The translations under genes and the position numbers were made by a program. A DNA stretch of 64,000 nt from Pseudomonadota bacterium. Its GTDB lineage: Bacteria; Desulfobacterota; Desulfobulbia; Desulfobulbales; Desulfocapsaceae. Shown piece by piece: positions 50,779 to 61,837 of the stretch (position 1 is its first letter; every line of letters begins with the position of its first letter). The notes below the pieces were generated by a model. The model did not search any database, was not told the origin of the DNA, and worked only from the letters and a program-made list of their open reading frames with translations. Where the stretch lies: NCBI GenBank assembly GCA_018817385.1, contig JAHIUA010000014.1, positions 1-64,000 on the forward strand, given 5' to 3'.

Positions 50779-51149
50779 TGTTGCAGATAATGGATATGGG
50801 ATTAATAATTATATTGTCAGGAACACCTTGACCATAGCATATCAAATCCAATGAGTACCTTAGAATTGTTTTTTGTGTTTTTTTAAAAAAAAGTTTGTGA
50901 AGGTACTTCACCCCTTGGGGGTACTTGTACTGCGTGCCGGCTAACTGTTCATCACCGGTATTAGTGTCTCTTTTTTGGGCCTCTCACTCCACGATAGCCA
51001 GAGAATACCAACAAAAAAAGAGATTGAAATTTACGCTGCTATGGGGCATGAATGACACCCCCCTGCAACTGACTTTGCAGCAATAAAACCATGGGGAACA
51101 GGGCACAGAGACTGTTCTCAATAACTTTTTCTTTTACCATACATAACCA

Positions 51150-52088
51150 ATGACTTTTTCCCAAGAACCTCTTTTGATCTTTGACGGTGCCTGCGGCACC
51201 ACCCTGCAGACCATGGATATTGATCCTGCTGCCTGGGACGGACTTGACGGCTGCAACGAATATCTCAACATTTCCAGCCCTGAGAGTATCGTTACCCTGC
51301 ACCGTAATTTCCTGGCTGCAGGGGCTATGGTGGTGGAAACCAATACCTTTGGCGCCTCATCCGTGGTCCTCTCCGAATACGGCCTGGAAAACAGGGTAGA
51401 CGAAATCAACAAGGCGGCAGTGGCCAATGCCAGAAAGGCGGTCTCCGAATTCTCCACAGAAGCTCGCCCGCGCTACATTGCCGGTTCCATTGGCCCCACC
51501 ACCAAACTGCCGGTGCTTGGCCATATCTCACCCCAGGACCTTGCCGCAACAGTGAGCCAGCAGATGCGCTCCCTCATCGAAGCCGGAGTAGATGCCCTGA
51601 TCGTTGAAACCTGTCAGGACCTTCTCCAGATCAAGACCGTGCTTATAGCCTGCTTTGACCTTTTAGAAGAAATGAAGGTTGACCTCCCTGTCCTCTCCTC
51701 TGTCACCTTTGAGAAACAGGGTACCATGCTCGTGGGAACAGATATAGCCGCAGTCTGTGCCACCATTGCTCCTCTTCCTGTTTTTTCCCTGGGACTCAAC
51801 TGCGCAACGGGTCCCACAGACATGGAACCACATATCGATTATCTGAGTAGACACTGGCAGAAACGAATTTCCTGCATTCCCAACCAGGGCATGCCGGAAG
51901 TGGTCAACGGCAAGACCTGTTATCCCCTTTCGCCTGAGGACTATGGTCGTCACATGTATGATTTTGTGACCCAAAAAGGGGTCTCCATTGTTGGCGGCTG
52001 TTGCGGCACATCGCCAGACCATATCAGAGGCCTGGTCGAAGCACTGCAATCTGCAGTCCCTGCCAACCGTAAAGAGGTGCTGAGATGA
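51150..52088 (+). CDS. Homocysteine S-methyltransferase domain protein (N-terminal part of a split MetH)
   Basis: LIFDGACGTTLQTM, NTFGASSVVLSEYGL, GGCCGTSPDHIRGL. Confidence 0.85.
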   Translation: MTFSQEPLLIFDGACGTTLQTMDIDPAAWDGLDGCNEYLNISSPESIVTLHRNFLAAGAMVVETNTFGASSVVLSEYGLENRVDEINKAAVANARKAVSEFSTEARPRYIAGSIGPTTKLPVLGHISPQDLAATVSQQMRSLIEAGVDALIVETCQDLLQIKTVLIACFDLLEEMKVDLPVLSSVTFEKQGTMLVGTDIAAVCATIAPLPVFSLGLNCATGPTDMEPHIDYLSRHWQKRISCIPNQGMPEVVNGKTCYPLSPEDYGRHMYDFVTQKGVSIVGGCCGTSPDHIRGLVEALQSAVPANRKEVLR

Positions 52089-54511
52089 GCCAAAACAATA
52101 GTAAAGGTACGCTGGCTCAGGTAGCAAGTCTCTATCAGGCCGTAGACATCAGACAGCAACCAGCCCCATTGATCATCGGTGAACGTTCAAACCCCACCGG
52201 TTCCAAACGATTCCGGGAACTGCTCCTTGCTGATGATTTTGAAGGCTGCCTGCAGATAGGACTCGATCAGGAACGCCAGGGAGCCCACATGATCGATCTC
52301 AATGCCGCCTGGGCCGGACGAGACGAAGAGAGTGACCTGGTCCGATTGGTGCAGATGTATGGCAGGACCCTGAAGGCTCCGCTTATGATTGACTCCACCT
52401 CACCTGCAGTCATCGCTAAGGCCCTGGCCGCCTACCCGGGCAGACCCATTGTCAATTCCATCAATCTCGAAGACGGCGGCAAGACACTGGATGAGATCTG
52501 TCGCCTGGTCAAAAAATATGGGGCCTGCGTCACAGCCCTCACCATCGATGAACAGGGCATGGCCATGGACTGTGATTCCAAGTTCAATGTTGCCAGACGG
52601 ATCTACCAGTTGGTTACCGAACGCCATGGTATCAGCCCCCATTCTCTCTTTTTCGATCCCCTCACCTTCACCATCGGCTCTGGTGATGAAAACCTCCGGC
52701 AGGCAGCCATCGAGACCCTGAATGCCATCAAACGAATCAAGGCAGAACTTCCGGGCTGTCACACCCTGCTCGGTCTCTCCAACATCTCTTTTGGCCTGCC
52801 CGCTCCTGCACGCAAGATACTGAACGCTGTTTTTCTCCACGAGGGAGTAAAGGCCGGACTGGATGCGGTAATCATTGATCCAACAAACTGCATCAGCCTT
52901 GAGTCCATTGAGGAAGAAAGCAGAACCCTGGCCATGGATCTTCTTTATGACCGGGATCACGGTGAAGTCTCACCGCTTATGGCCTACATAAACTACTTTG
53001 AAAAACATCAGGTCTCAGCAGAAAAAGGGGAAAGCGAAGAGAAGATACCGGAGCAGCTTATCCGGGAACAGATCCTCCGTGGCAGTCAACAGGATCTTCC
53101 CGACATCCTGCGCATGCTCCTTGATCGCTATTCAGCCCTCGAAATTGTGAACCAGCACCTGGTTCCCGCCATGCGGGAAGTGGGCGCCCTCTTCGGGGCC
53201 GGAGAGATGCTCTTGCCCTTTGTCCTCCAGTCCGCCGAGGTCATGCGTAAATCTGTGGATATTCTGGAACCCTTCATGGATAAAAACGACCGTGGCGATG
53301 CCCCCTGTATTCTCCTGGCCACGGTACAGGGAGATGTCCATGATATTGGCAAAAACCTGGTCAATATCATTCTCTCCAACAACGGCTATCGAGTCATCGA
53401 CCTGGGGATCAAGGTAACTGCTGAAACCATCATTGAAACCGTATTGAAGAATGCGGACATTGACATTATCTGCCTCAGCGGACTGCTGGTAAAATCGGCC
53501 ATGATCATGCAGGAAAGCATGAACAAGTATCGGGCAGCAGGACTCAAACATCCCATCCTCCTTGGCGGAGCGGCCCTGACCCGAAAATTTGTGGCCCAGG
53601 ACTGCGCTCCTCTCTATGACGGCCCTGTGGTCTATTGCCGGGATGCCTTCACAGGATTGCAGGCCATTCAGGATTTTGAAAAAGGAAAGCTGCAGACAAC
53701 CACCTGGGAGGAAAAGGAAGCGAGCAAAGCCACAAATGGCGCCAGAGCCAAAAGCGATATTCCAACACTTGAGGCTATTCCTGAACCACCCTTCTTCGGT
53801 AAAAAGACTCTGCCTGTCGCAGCGACCGACTTTCTCTCCCTGCTCAACCGCCAGATCCTTTTCCGTGGGCGCTGGGGATATAAACGGGCAAAACTCGATG
53901 AGTCGGCCTATCAGGAATTGTTGAACACCACAGTTATCCCTGAGTTTGAGGCAATCCAAGAGCGGGTTTTAGGAGAACAGCTGCTGGAACCACAAATCAG
54001 CTATGGCTGGTTTCCCTGTTATCGTCAGGAAGAAGATCTCATCGTTGAACACGAAGAGAAAGACTACAGATTCGCCCTCCCCCGCCAAAAACGGGAACCA
54101 GGCAGAAGTCTCGTGGATTTTTTCCGAACGAAACAGCAGGGAAAAGACTGTGCAGGGTTCTTTGTGGCGACTCTGGGAAAAAAATTCGGTCAAATCTGTC
54201 AGGAACTCTACGCTGCAGACAAATACCATGAGTATCTGCTCCTGCACGGCTTTGGTGTGGAAGCAGCCGAGGCCCTGGCCCAGTATACCCACAATCTCAT
54301 GCGGGAAGAGCTGCGAATCGGCCCCTCCGGCCAGCGTTACAGTTTCGGGTATTCAGCCTGTCCGGACCTGGAGTTGCAGAAGCCACTCCTTGCTCTCCTG
54401 AAAGCAACAGAAATCGGAGTCACACTCAGTTCATCCCTGCAAATGGTCCCGGAACTCAGCGTTTCCGCCCTGGTGGTTCACCATCCTCAGGCCCATTATT
54501 TTATCGTATAA
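52085..54511 (+). CDS. metH: Cobalamin-dependent methionine synthase remainder (pterin, B12 and activation domains)
   Basis: IIGERSNPTGSKRFRELL, GDVHDIGKNLVNIILSNNGY B12-binding motif, C-terminal activation-like domain; ATGA overlap with hcy gene. Confidence 0.85.
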   Translation: MSQNNSKGTLAQVASLYQAVDIRQQPAPLIIGERSNPTGSKRFRELLLADDFEGCLQIGLDQERQGAHMIDLNAAWAGRDEESDLVRLVQMYGRTLKAPLMIDSTSPAVIAKALAAYPGRPIVNSINLEDGGKTLDEICRLVKKYGACVTALTIDEQGMAMDCDSKFNVARRIYQLVTERHGISPHSLFFDPLTFTIGSGDENLRQAAIETLNAIKRIKAELPGCHTLLGLSNISFGLPAPARKILNAVFLHEGVKAGLDAVIIDPTNCISLESIEEESRTLAMDLLYDRDHGEVSPLMAYINYFEKHQVSAEKGESEEKIPEQLIREQILRGSQQDLPDILRMLLDRYSALEIVNQHLVPAMREVGALFGAGEMLLPFVLQSAEVMRKSVDILEPFMDKNDRGDAPCILLATVQGDVHDIGKNLVNIILSNNGYRVIDLGIKVTAETIIETVLKNADIDIICLSGLLVKSAMIMQESMNKYRAAGLKHPILLGGAALTRKFVAQDCAPLYDGPVVYCRDAFTGLQAIQDFEKGKLQTTTWEEKEASKATNGARAKSDIPTLEAIPEPPFFGKKTLPVAATDFLSLLNRQILFRGRWGYKRAKLDESAYQELLNTTVIPEFEAIQERVLGEQLLEPQISYGWFPCYRQEEDLIVEHEEKDYRFALPRQKREPGRSLVDFFRTKQQGKDCAGFFVATLGKKFGQICQELYAADKYHEYLLLHGFGVEAAEALAQYTHNLMREELRIGPSGQRYSFGYSACPDLELQKPLLALLKATEIGVTLSSSLQMVPELSVSALVVHHPQAHYFIV

Positions 54512-54540
54512 GCTGACAGCAGGCGATGTTGTGAATAGCA

Positions 54541-54587
54541 GATATTGAACCAGGACGCATTGAACGACCCGTCCTGGTTCACAATAT
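54541..54587. terminator. Strong inverted repeat after metH, possible terminator or repeat
   Basis: gaaccaggacg / cgtcctggttc with flanking gatatt / aatatc pairing. Confidence 0.5.
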
Positions 54588-54957
54588 CCCTCTCCACATG
54601 ATTCTGATCAGCAGCGAGCCTCAGTTTTGAACCGTTTTGGGACGTGACAGAGTAACCTATTTGTGTTCCTCATTTGCAATGATTCCTGGGGAGCAGACCC
54701 CCTGACGGAAGACGTCAGTTAGGAAAAAAAAGACAACCCAGGATCCCAAACATCTCTTTTTTGAATTATCCACTCATTTTTTATTTGTTCTTGAGCCAAG
54801 CCACCTAATCTGGCAGCCCCAGTTCGGATGAAAGAACTGAGCAAGAGGGAAAATATCCTTCTTGGAGTAGTTGTTTTTTTCAATCGAGTAATAGAGCTGT
54901 TAAACAGCTGCAGTCAATAAATGGTATGCAGCAGAAAACCTACCGATTCCATGGGTA

Positions 54958-56586
54958 TTGATCATGCTAACTCATTGGCTCACCAAGCTTGAAATTGGCA
55001 ACTATGCCCTGACGGCAATAGTTTTTTTCCTTATTCCGTTTTCTTCTTTTGCCGCTCAATCAACGGATGCTGTTCCCCGATCAGGCGGAGAACTGGTGAT
55101 GAGCCTCTATGCGACGCCTCCCCATTTGAATCCGGCAATCCAGTCCGGTCTGGCCACTGCCATTCCAGGTACTCAAATTTTTGCCGGTCTGCTTCGATTC
55201 GATAAGGAGTGGAATCCTCAACCCTATCTTGCCGAGAAATGGGAGATATCAACAGATGGCTTATCGGTTACACTGGACCTCGTCAAGAAAGCGGTTTTTC
55301 ACGATGGAACCCCCATTACCTCCGCAGATGTAGCTTTTTCCATCATGACTGTAAAGGCCCTGCATCCGTTTAAGTCCATGATGGAAGCTGTAGAGCGTGT
55401 GGATACACCTGATCCACACACCGTCGTCATTCGTTTGAAAAAGCCCCATCCTGCACTCTTACTGGCCATGTCACCGGCCCTCCTCCCCATCCTGCCAAAG
55501 CATATCTATGGAAGCGTGGAACAGGTAAAGGACCACCCGGCAAATATGCAGCCGATCGGCTCCGGTCCCTTCAAGCTTGAGTCCTTTGTTCCCGGAAAAG
55601 AGATTCGCCTGATAAAGAACAACGACTTTTTTATCAAAGGTCGTCCGTATCTGGATCGCCTGACCATCAAGATTATCCGGAACACCTTAGAAGAAGGCCT
55701 GGGTATGGAAACCGGCGACATCGACATGATGGTGAGTTTCCAGGATCTGATGGAGTTAAACCAGTTGCGAAGCCTGGATCACCTGGTGGTCATCAAAGAT
55801 GGTTTCAAAGGTATCGGCCCGATTTACTGGCTGGCATTTAACCTCCAGAAGAAACCATTCAATGATATACGGGTTCGAAAAGCCATTGCCTATGCCATCG
55901 ATCGCAAATTTATTGTCGATACAACATTTAAAGGGGAAGTAGCAATTGAGACTGGGCCAATTTCGTCCACGAATCCTTTTTACTCACCTGATGTAAACCT
56001 GTATGAACAGGATTTTGACAAAGCCAACCGATTACTGGACGAGGCTGGATATAGCCGCGACAAGACAGGGAAGAGATTCTCTTTTCGCATCACCTATATT
56101 CCTGAAAGAACTGGCATTAACCTACATACCGCTGAGTACCTGCGTGAAGTTATTTTGAGAAATCTGGGAGTAGAAGTCATCATCGAGCATCCTAGAGATC
56201 TCAATGATTGGATTCAAACGGTCTCCAACTGGGACTTCGACCTGACTGTGGACGATGTGTTCAACTGGGGAGATCCGGTAATCGGCGTCCACCGGACCTA
56301 TTTGAGCTCAAATATCCGCAAGGGAGTTATCTGGTCCAATACCCAAGGGTATAGCAATCCGGCAGCAGATGAACTCATGGAACAGGCCGCTTCAGAGCTT
56401 GATTTTCAAAAACGCTATGCCCTGTATGAAAAATTTCAAAAAATCATCACCGACGATCTTCCAATTTACACGCTCTTCCAACCATTTTTTGCCATCGCTT
56501 ATAATAAAAACCTTGCAGGAGTCAACGAAAGTATCTGGGGCTTAATGACTCCCCTGGACTCAGTCTATTGGAAACTGAGCGAATGA
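54958..56586 (+). CDS. Extracellular solute-binding protein family 5 (peptide/nickel type)
   Basis: Signal peptide; [58 protein letters not shown]. Confidence 0.9.
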   Translation: MIMLTHWLTKLEIGNYALTAIVFFLIPFSSFAAQSTDAVPRSGGELVMSLYATPPHLNPAIQSGLATAIPGTQIFAGLLRFDKEWNPQPYLAEKWEISTDGLSVTLDLVKKAVFHDGTPITSADVAFSIMTVKALHPFKSMMEAVERVDTPDPHTVVIRLKKPHPALLLAMSPALLPILPKHIYGSVEQVKDHPANMQPIGSGPFKLESFVPGKEIRLIKNNDFFIKGRPYLDRLTIKIIRNTLEEGLGMETGDIDMMVSFQDLMELNQLRSLDHLVVIKDGFKGIGPIYWLAFNLQKKPFNDIRVRKAIAYAIDRKFIVDTTFKGEVAIETGPISSTNPFYSPDVNLYEQDFDKANRLLDEAGYSRDKTGKRFSFRITYIPERTGINLHTAEYLREVILRNLGVEVIIEHPRDLNDWIQTVSNWDFDLTVDDVFNWGDPVIGVHRTYLSSNIRKGVIWSNTQGYSNPAADELMEQAASELDFQKRYALYEKFQKIITDDLPIYTLFQPFFAIAYNKNLAGVNESIWGLMTPLDSVYWKLSE

Positions 56587-59156
56587 AAGTATTTGGGAAA
56601 AAAGTGGTCGCCGGTATCTCTTTCAAGGTTTCCCTGGGACTGACGTTCATCATCCTGGTGGCATTTATTGCCAACGGTGTAACCAAACGCCTTTTTGACA
56701 AATCCGCTACTCTCTTCCATACCATTTCTCAAACCCAGCTCCCTCTACTCATTACCGCCTCAAAACTGGCAAAGGAAGTCGAAGGACTGATCTCCGACGG
56801 CTCTGATCTTGTTTTGAATGACAACCCTCTTCTCCTCGATTTCTTTTCACAGAGGATGGCGGTAAACCTGACAACAATCCAGAACCTTATCGAAGAGTTA
56901 AAAGCAGCAGATGTGGATGAAGCACCGAACCTGCTCATGCGATCTCAACAAATATTCAGGAACCAGGAGGATGTGGTAAACCTGATAACAGAGGATATTG
57001 CCATCAACCGACGAATCCTGCAAATTTCCATTCATCTGAGGCATACATGGGAAGCCCTGACCTTGGGGAGTGAACCACTGGAGGAAGCATCGTCACGTCA
57101 TATTCAACAGTTATTCATTCAAATATTCAGTCTGTTGCGGGATGTGCTTAACATTGCAGACAGTCAGCGACTCGAAGAATACAAAAGTCAGATCCTTGAA
57201 TTGAAAGAAATGCTGGATAAGGAATTACAAAGCGGCCATTTCGAGGCCCTCTCTTTTAATGACTATTCCAGTATCTTGGACCGATATGGCCTGGGCGAAA
57301 AAGGACTTCTGGCCTTGACTGAAATCCATTTGCAGCGAAAAATGTTGATTCAGGACGAACTGGCTCAAATTTCATTTTTATCCGATGACCTAGTCAAACA
57401 AAGCGAACAGGTTTTTTCAAGGGTTTCAGCAGATATTCAACATCAGAACCAGCAAGTTACGAAAGAATTAGATCTAATAGGAAGACTCTTCCTGTTGATT
57501 CCGGTTCTCATCGTCATCAGTGCCATCCTAATTTTCCTGTTTATCCGCCGTTCGGTCATTGGTCGTATTCTCGGCCTTGAACAGAGTATGAAATCGCATG
57601 TGGATGGCAATCCCCTTCCCATTCCCGTTAAAGGAGATGATGAAATTGCGAGCATGGCGCAATCGGTTTCCTATTTTATCGAAAAACGTGATGAATATGA
57701 AACCACTCTCCACGAAGCCCGACTAGCCGCAGAGAAAGCCAACCAGGCCAAAAGCCTGTTCATGGCCAATATGAGCCACGAACTGCGCACCCCACTCAAC
57801 GCCATCCTGGGATTTTCCCAACTCCTGACCCGAAGCAAGACCCTTTCTGGCCTGGAAATAGACTATCTTGGCACCATTCGTCGAAGCGGTGAATACCTGC
57901 TCACTCTAATCAATCAGGTCTTGGATCTTTCGACCATTGAAGCGGGACGAGTTGTCCTGAAGAAATATGTCTTTGATTTCTCCGCTCTGCTGGATGAAAT
58001 AGAGGACATGTTCAGAATCTACGCCACCAATAAACAAGAGAATCTCGTTTTCAAACGCAGCAACAAGATTCCCCAATTTATTCATTCCGATCCTGTCAAA
58101 CTCAGACAGATCCTCATCAACCTGCTGAATAACGCATTTAAGTTTACTAAAAAGGGAAGTATCACCGTGCGGGTGGAGGTGGATGAGAAAAACAGCAATT
58201 CCTCGGACACGACAGGGGCATCTCAGAGAATTCTTTTTGAAGTGGAAGACACCGGTATAGGAATTGCCCCTGAAGAATTATCGAAAATTTTCGACCCCTT
58301 TGAACAGGCTGAAGGCGGGCGTCTGACCATGGAAGGAACAGGTCTGGGGTTAACGATCAGTCGGAGATTTGTTGAACTCCTCGGCGGCCATATGAGTGTG
58401 ATAAGCGAAGTTGGCAAGGGGACGATATTTAAATTTGATATTCTCGTTGAGACGGCACGTGGTGTGACACCGGAAGCAAAAACAGTCCTTCGCAAGGTCG
58501 TTGCTCTGGAACCAGACCAACCCCGATACCGTATTCTGGTAGTTGATGACAACTCCACGAACAGACTCCAGTTTATCAACCTCCTTGCTTCCTTCGCATT
58601 AGATATGAAGAGTGCCCAAAATGGCAAAACTGCCCTCAAACTCTATACAAAATGGTCTGCCCAGCTCATTTTTATCGATATGCAGATGTCAGTCAGGGAA
58701 GGTTTTGAGACCATAAAAAAAATCAGATCTGCGGACAAAAACAGGCAAACAAAGATTGTGGCCCTGAATGCCGGCGGTCTGAAAAGTGACGAGGAAGCCG
58801 CCATGACCGCCGGCTGTGATAGTCTTATTGGCAAGCCATTCCAGAAAGAGGATATTTATGAGGCCATGGAACGACATCTGGCAGTTCGTTGGCTCTATGA
58901 AGACGATCGCGGGACTGCAAATCAGCCAACGGTTGTCAGCAAGGACAGCTGGCAAAAAATGATTCTCTCCCTCCCGATCGACTTACAGGAAAGACTGGAA
59001 GACGCTGTGTCGCGTGCTGATATGGCAACTATTAATTCAGTAATCGGCCTTATCAGAGATCATGCCCCCAATCTTGCTTTGAAATTAGAGGAATTGGCAG
59101 ATGACTATGAATATGAGGCAATTCTATCCCTGATGAAAGGGACACAGAACAAATGA
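56583..59156 (+). CDS. Hybrid sensor histidine kinase with periplasmic sensor region
   Basis: [43 protein letters not shown] domain; ATGA overlap with SBP gene. Confidence 0.9.
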   Translation: MKVFGKKVVAGISFKVSLGLTFIILVAFIANGVTKRLFDKSATLFHTISQTQLPLLITASKLAKEVEGLISDGSDLVLNDNPLLLDFFSQRMAVNLTTIQNLIEELKAADVDEAPNLLMRSQQIFRNQEDVVNLITEDIAINRRILQISIHLRHTWEALTLGSEPLEEASSRHIQQLFIQIFSLLRDVLNIADSQRLEEYKSQILELKEMLDKELQSGHFEALSFNDYSSILDRYGLGEKGLLALTEIHLQRKMLIQDELAQISFLSDDLVKQSEQVFSRVSADIQHQNQQVTKELDLIGRLFLLIPVLIVISAILIFLFIRRSVIGRILGLEQSMKSHVDGNPLPIPVKGDDEIASMAQSVSYFIEKRDEYETTLHEARLAAEKANQAKSLFMANMSHELRTPLNAILGFSQLLTRSKTLSGLEIDYLGTIRRSGEYLLTLINQVLDLSTIEAGRVVLKKYVFDFSALLDEIEDMFRIYATNKQENLVFKRSNKIPQFIHSDPVKLRQILINLLNNAFKFTKKGSITVRVEVDEKNSNSSDTTGASQRILFEVEDTGIGIAPEELSKIFDPFEQAEGGRLTMEGTGLGLTISRRFVELLGGHMSVISEVGKGTIFKFDILVETARGVTPEAKTVLRKVVALEPDQPRYRILVVDDNSTNRLQFINLLASFALDMKSAQNGKTALKLYTKWSAQLIFIDMQMSVREGFETIKKIRSADKNRQTKIVALNAGGLKSDEEAAMTAGCDSLIGKPFQKEDIYEAMERHLAVRWLYEDDRGTANQPTVVSKDSWQKMILSLPIDLQERLEDAVSRADMATINSVIGLIRDHAPNLALKLEELADDYEYEAILSLMKGTQNK

Positions 59157-59163
59157 GGACAGT

Positions 59164-59793
59164 ATGAGGGCACACAGCGGAAATATCCTGGCAGTTGATG
59201 ACACCAAAGAAAATCTTCGCATCCTGGTAATGGCTCTGGAGAGCGAAGGATATGCGGTACGCCCGGCCCGGACTGGCCAGATGGCCTTAGAAGCGGCTCG
59301 GAAAGAAAGCCCTGATCTCATTTTGCTGGACATCATGATGCCGGTTATGGACGGCTATCAGGTTTGTGAAGCACTAAAAGCAGACACCCATCTCAAAGAC
59401 GTACCGGTTATTTTCATCAGTGCCTTGGATGACATAACCGACAAAATGAAAGGATTTTCAGCCGGTGGCGTGGACTATATCAGTAAACCTTTTCAGATGG
59501 AAGAGGTGCTGGCCCGTGTCGAGACCCACCTGACCCTCCGACATCTTAGAAAAGAGCTTGAAGAGAAGAATGAGTGTCTTCAGAAAGCAAATGCAGAGCT
59601 GCAAAGCGCACTGAATGAAATAAAAACATTGAGAGGTATCCTCCCCATTTGCTCCTACTGTAAAAAAATACGCAATGACGATGACAGTTGGCATACAATG
59701 GAAAAATATATCTCGGAGCATTCCGACGTCCAATTCAGTCACGGCATATGCCAGGGTTGCGCCAAGAAATATTTCCCCGATTTAGTTGAGTAA
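59164..59793 (+). CDS. Response regulator with C-terminal Cys motif (CSYCKKIRNDDDSW...CQGC)
   Basis: ILAVDDTKENLRIL, LILLDIMMPVMDGYQV. Confidence 0.9.
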   Translation: MRAHSGNILAVDDTKENLRILVMALESEGYAVRPARTGQMALEAARKESPDLILLDIMMPVMDGYQVCEALKADTHLKDVPVIFISALDDITDKMKGFSAGGVDYISKPFQMEEVLARVETHLTLRHLRKELEEKNECLQKANAELQSALNEIKTLRGILPICSYCKKIRNDDDSWHTMEKYISEHSDVQFSHGICQGCAKKYFPDLVE

Positions 59794-59881
59794 GATGATG
59801 GAGTGAGGACAACCCCAAGGAAATAAAGGGACACCATACTTAATTATTGACACCTTTTGGTTGGCAGGATAGTGTTTTGCT

Positions 59882-60170
59882 ATGCCAGGCATAGCAAGAG
59901 TAGTGATTCTCAACATTCCTCACCACATAACGCAACGCGGTAATCGGCGGACGGACACCTTCTTTTCCGAAGCTGACTCCCGCGAATATCTCTGTGTAAT
60001 GGCCGATTGGTGTAATCGCTGTAACGTTCAGGTCTGGGCATACTGCCTCTGATGACTGATCATGTTCACCTTATCGTTGTCCCTGAGTCAGAGGACGGGT
60101 TACGTCGAGCGATAAGAGAAGCCCACCGCGCCGCTATACCAGAAATATCAATTCAAAAGACAAAAGCCAG
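59882..60170 (+). pseudogene. Degenerate REP-associated tyrosine transposase (RAYT, IS200-like)
   Basis: MPGIARVVILNIPHHITQRGNRRTDTFFSEADSREYLCVMADWCNRCNVQVWAYCL then stop; shifted frame continues DHVHLIVVPESEDGLRRAIREAH. Confidence 0.75.
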
Positions 60171-60462
60171 GTCCTAAAAAGAAATAATTATGTATAGTGT
60201 CCCAAATTGAAAAAACCATTCAGTCTGAAAACTGTTAATTTTTTGGGAGTAACAGTATCGGTGAGTGCAAGGTGGCGACAGCCGCAAAAGTCTCAATGAC
60301 TTGGTTCGTTGCGACGATTGTGCTGAGAAACTTGACCGTGACTGAATCCGGCAACGTGACTGAGTATACTCCTCATGAGCTTTTGAAGTACTGTCTCTGG
60401 AATTCATGTACTCTTTGGAATTCTTGAGCAAATCGATAATAACTTAATGGCATTTTGCTAAA

Positions 60463-60512
60463 AACCCGGCCCGAGAAAGGAAGTCAAACTCTTGGAGCCG
60501 GTTTTTTTTTCG
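60463..60512 (+). terminator. Possible intrinsic terminator
   Basis: aaaacccggc ... gccggttttttttt. Confidence 0.5.
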
Positions 60513-60629
60513 CAGGCTGATCATCTTCTTGGAAAGTAATACAAACTCCCCGGCTCCACCATCTGCTGTCTATACGGTAGATAGGCCGTTGGCTATTTTT
60601 TTCTGGAAGTAACTAATGGAGGATTCGTT

Positions 60630-61781
60630 ATGGCTTATAAAGATATTTTGAGAAACTCTCTAAAGACGTTCGAGGATTTAGAGAAATGGCTGGCCGGCAG
60701 GAAGGTAACAGTTGATCCCAGGCTCAAAGAGGTGATTGCTAAGTATCCTATGAGAGTAAGTACATATTATCTCAATCTCATTGAAAAGATGAATGACGGC
60801 ATCTGGAAACAGGCAATTCCGAGTGTGGCGGAACTTGAACATTATAAGGACCTGACAGCAGATCCTCTGGATGAGGAAGGAGATATCCCGCTTGGTGGTC
60901 CAAGAACAATAGTCCATCGCTATCCTGACAGGATATTACTGCTTATCTCAAACGAGTGTTCAATGTATTGTAGATTCTGCACGAGAAAAAGAAAGGTCGG
61001 TGATGATCGTAAGAATCCGACTATCGAGGATATAAAAAAAGGAATCGAATACATTGCATCTCACGAAGATATTAGAGACGTATTGATCTCAGGTGGAGAT
61101 CCGTTGTTGTTGTCCAATAACAAACTTGATGAGGTTTTGAGCAAACTAAAAGCAATTCGACATGTCGAGTTGATAAGGATCGGGACAAGAGTGCCATGTG
61201 TCTGGCCCCAAAAGATTATTGAAGACAAAGAACTGATTGAGGTGCTTAGAAAACATACCCCCCAGTCACTTAACGAGCCGCAGCTCTATATTAATACCCA
61301 TTTCAATCATCCTAATGAAATTACGGCCCAGAGTTATCAGGCCATTAAGATATTAAGGGAACTGGGCATTCCCATAGGAAATCAAACTGTTTTGATGAAG
61401 GGAGTGAATGATGACATATATGTAATGAGAAACCTGATGCAGGGCCTCGGAAAGATGGGAGTAAAACCCTATTATCTCTATTATGCCGACCTTGTTGAGG
61501 GAACTGGTCATTTCAGGACAGAAGTATACAAAGGAAAAGAAATCTGTAGAGACCTCTGCGGAACCACTACAGGTTTTCTGCGCCCGGTTTATGTCATAGA
61601 TGCTCAAGGTGGAAGAGGCAAGGTTCCTGTAGATCTTGGTTTTTCAGATGGAATCAGTGAAGACAAAAAAGGTGGCACTTTCACCTCACCTATTGGCCTG
61701 GGAAAAGTTTATGTGAATGATCCTATTGAAGAAATAGAAGGGAAAAGAAAGAGAAAGCGGAATAAGCCAAATGGAGAGTGA
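60630..61781 (+). CDS. KamA family radical SAM aminomutase (lysine 2,3-aminomutase-like)
   Basis: NECSMYCRFCTRKRKVG cluster motif, ISGGDPL, C-terminal QGGRGKVPV with candidate PLP lysine. Confidence 0.85.
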   Translation: MAYKDILRNSLKTFEDLEKWLAGRKVTVDPRLKEVIAKYPMRVSTYYLNLIEKMNDGIWKQAIPSVAELEHYKDLTADPLDEEGDIPLGGPRTIVHRYPDRILLLISNECSMYCRFCTRKRKVGDDRKNPTIEDIKKGIEYIASHEDIRDVLISGGDPLLLSNNKLDEVLSKLKAIRHVELIRIGTRVPCVWPQKIIEDKELIEVLRKHTPQSLNEPQLYINTHFNHPNEITAQSYQAIKILRELGIPIGNQTVLMKGVNDDIYVMRNLMQGLGKMGVKPYYLYYADLVEGTGHFRTEVYKGKEICRDLCGTTTGFLRPVYVIDAQGGRGKVPVDLGFSDGISEDKKGGTFTSPIGLGKVYVNDPIEEIEGKRKRKRNKPNGE

Positions 61782-61837
61782 AGGATAACAGTGTGTTGTC
61801 CAGAATAGTTCTTTAACTTTAAGAAGAGGTGCATGTG

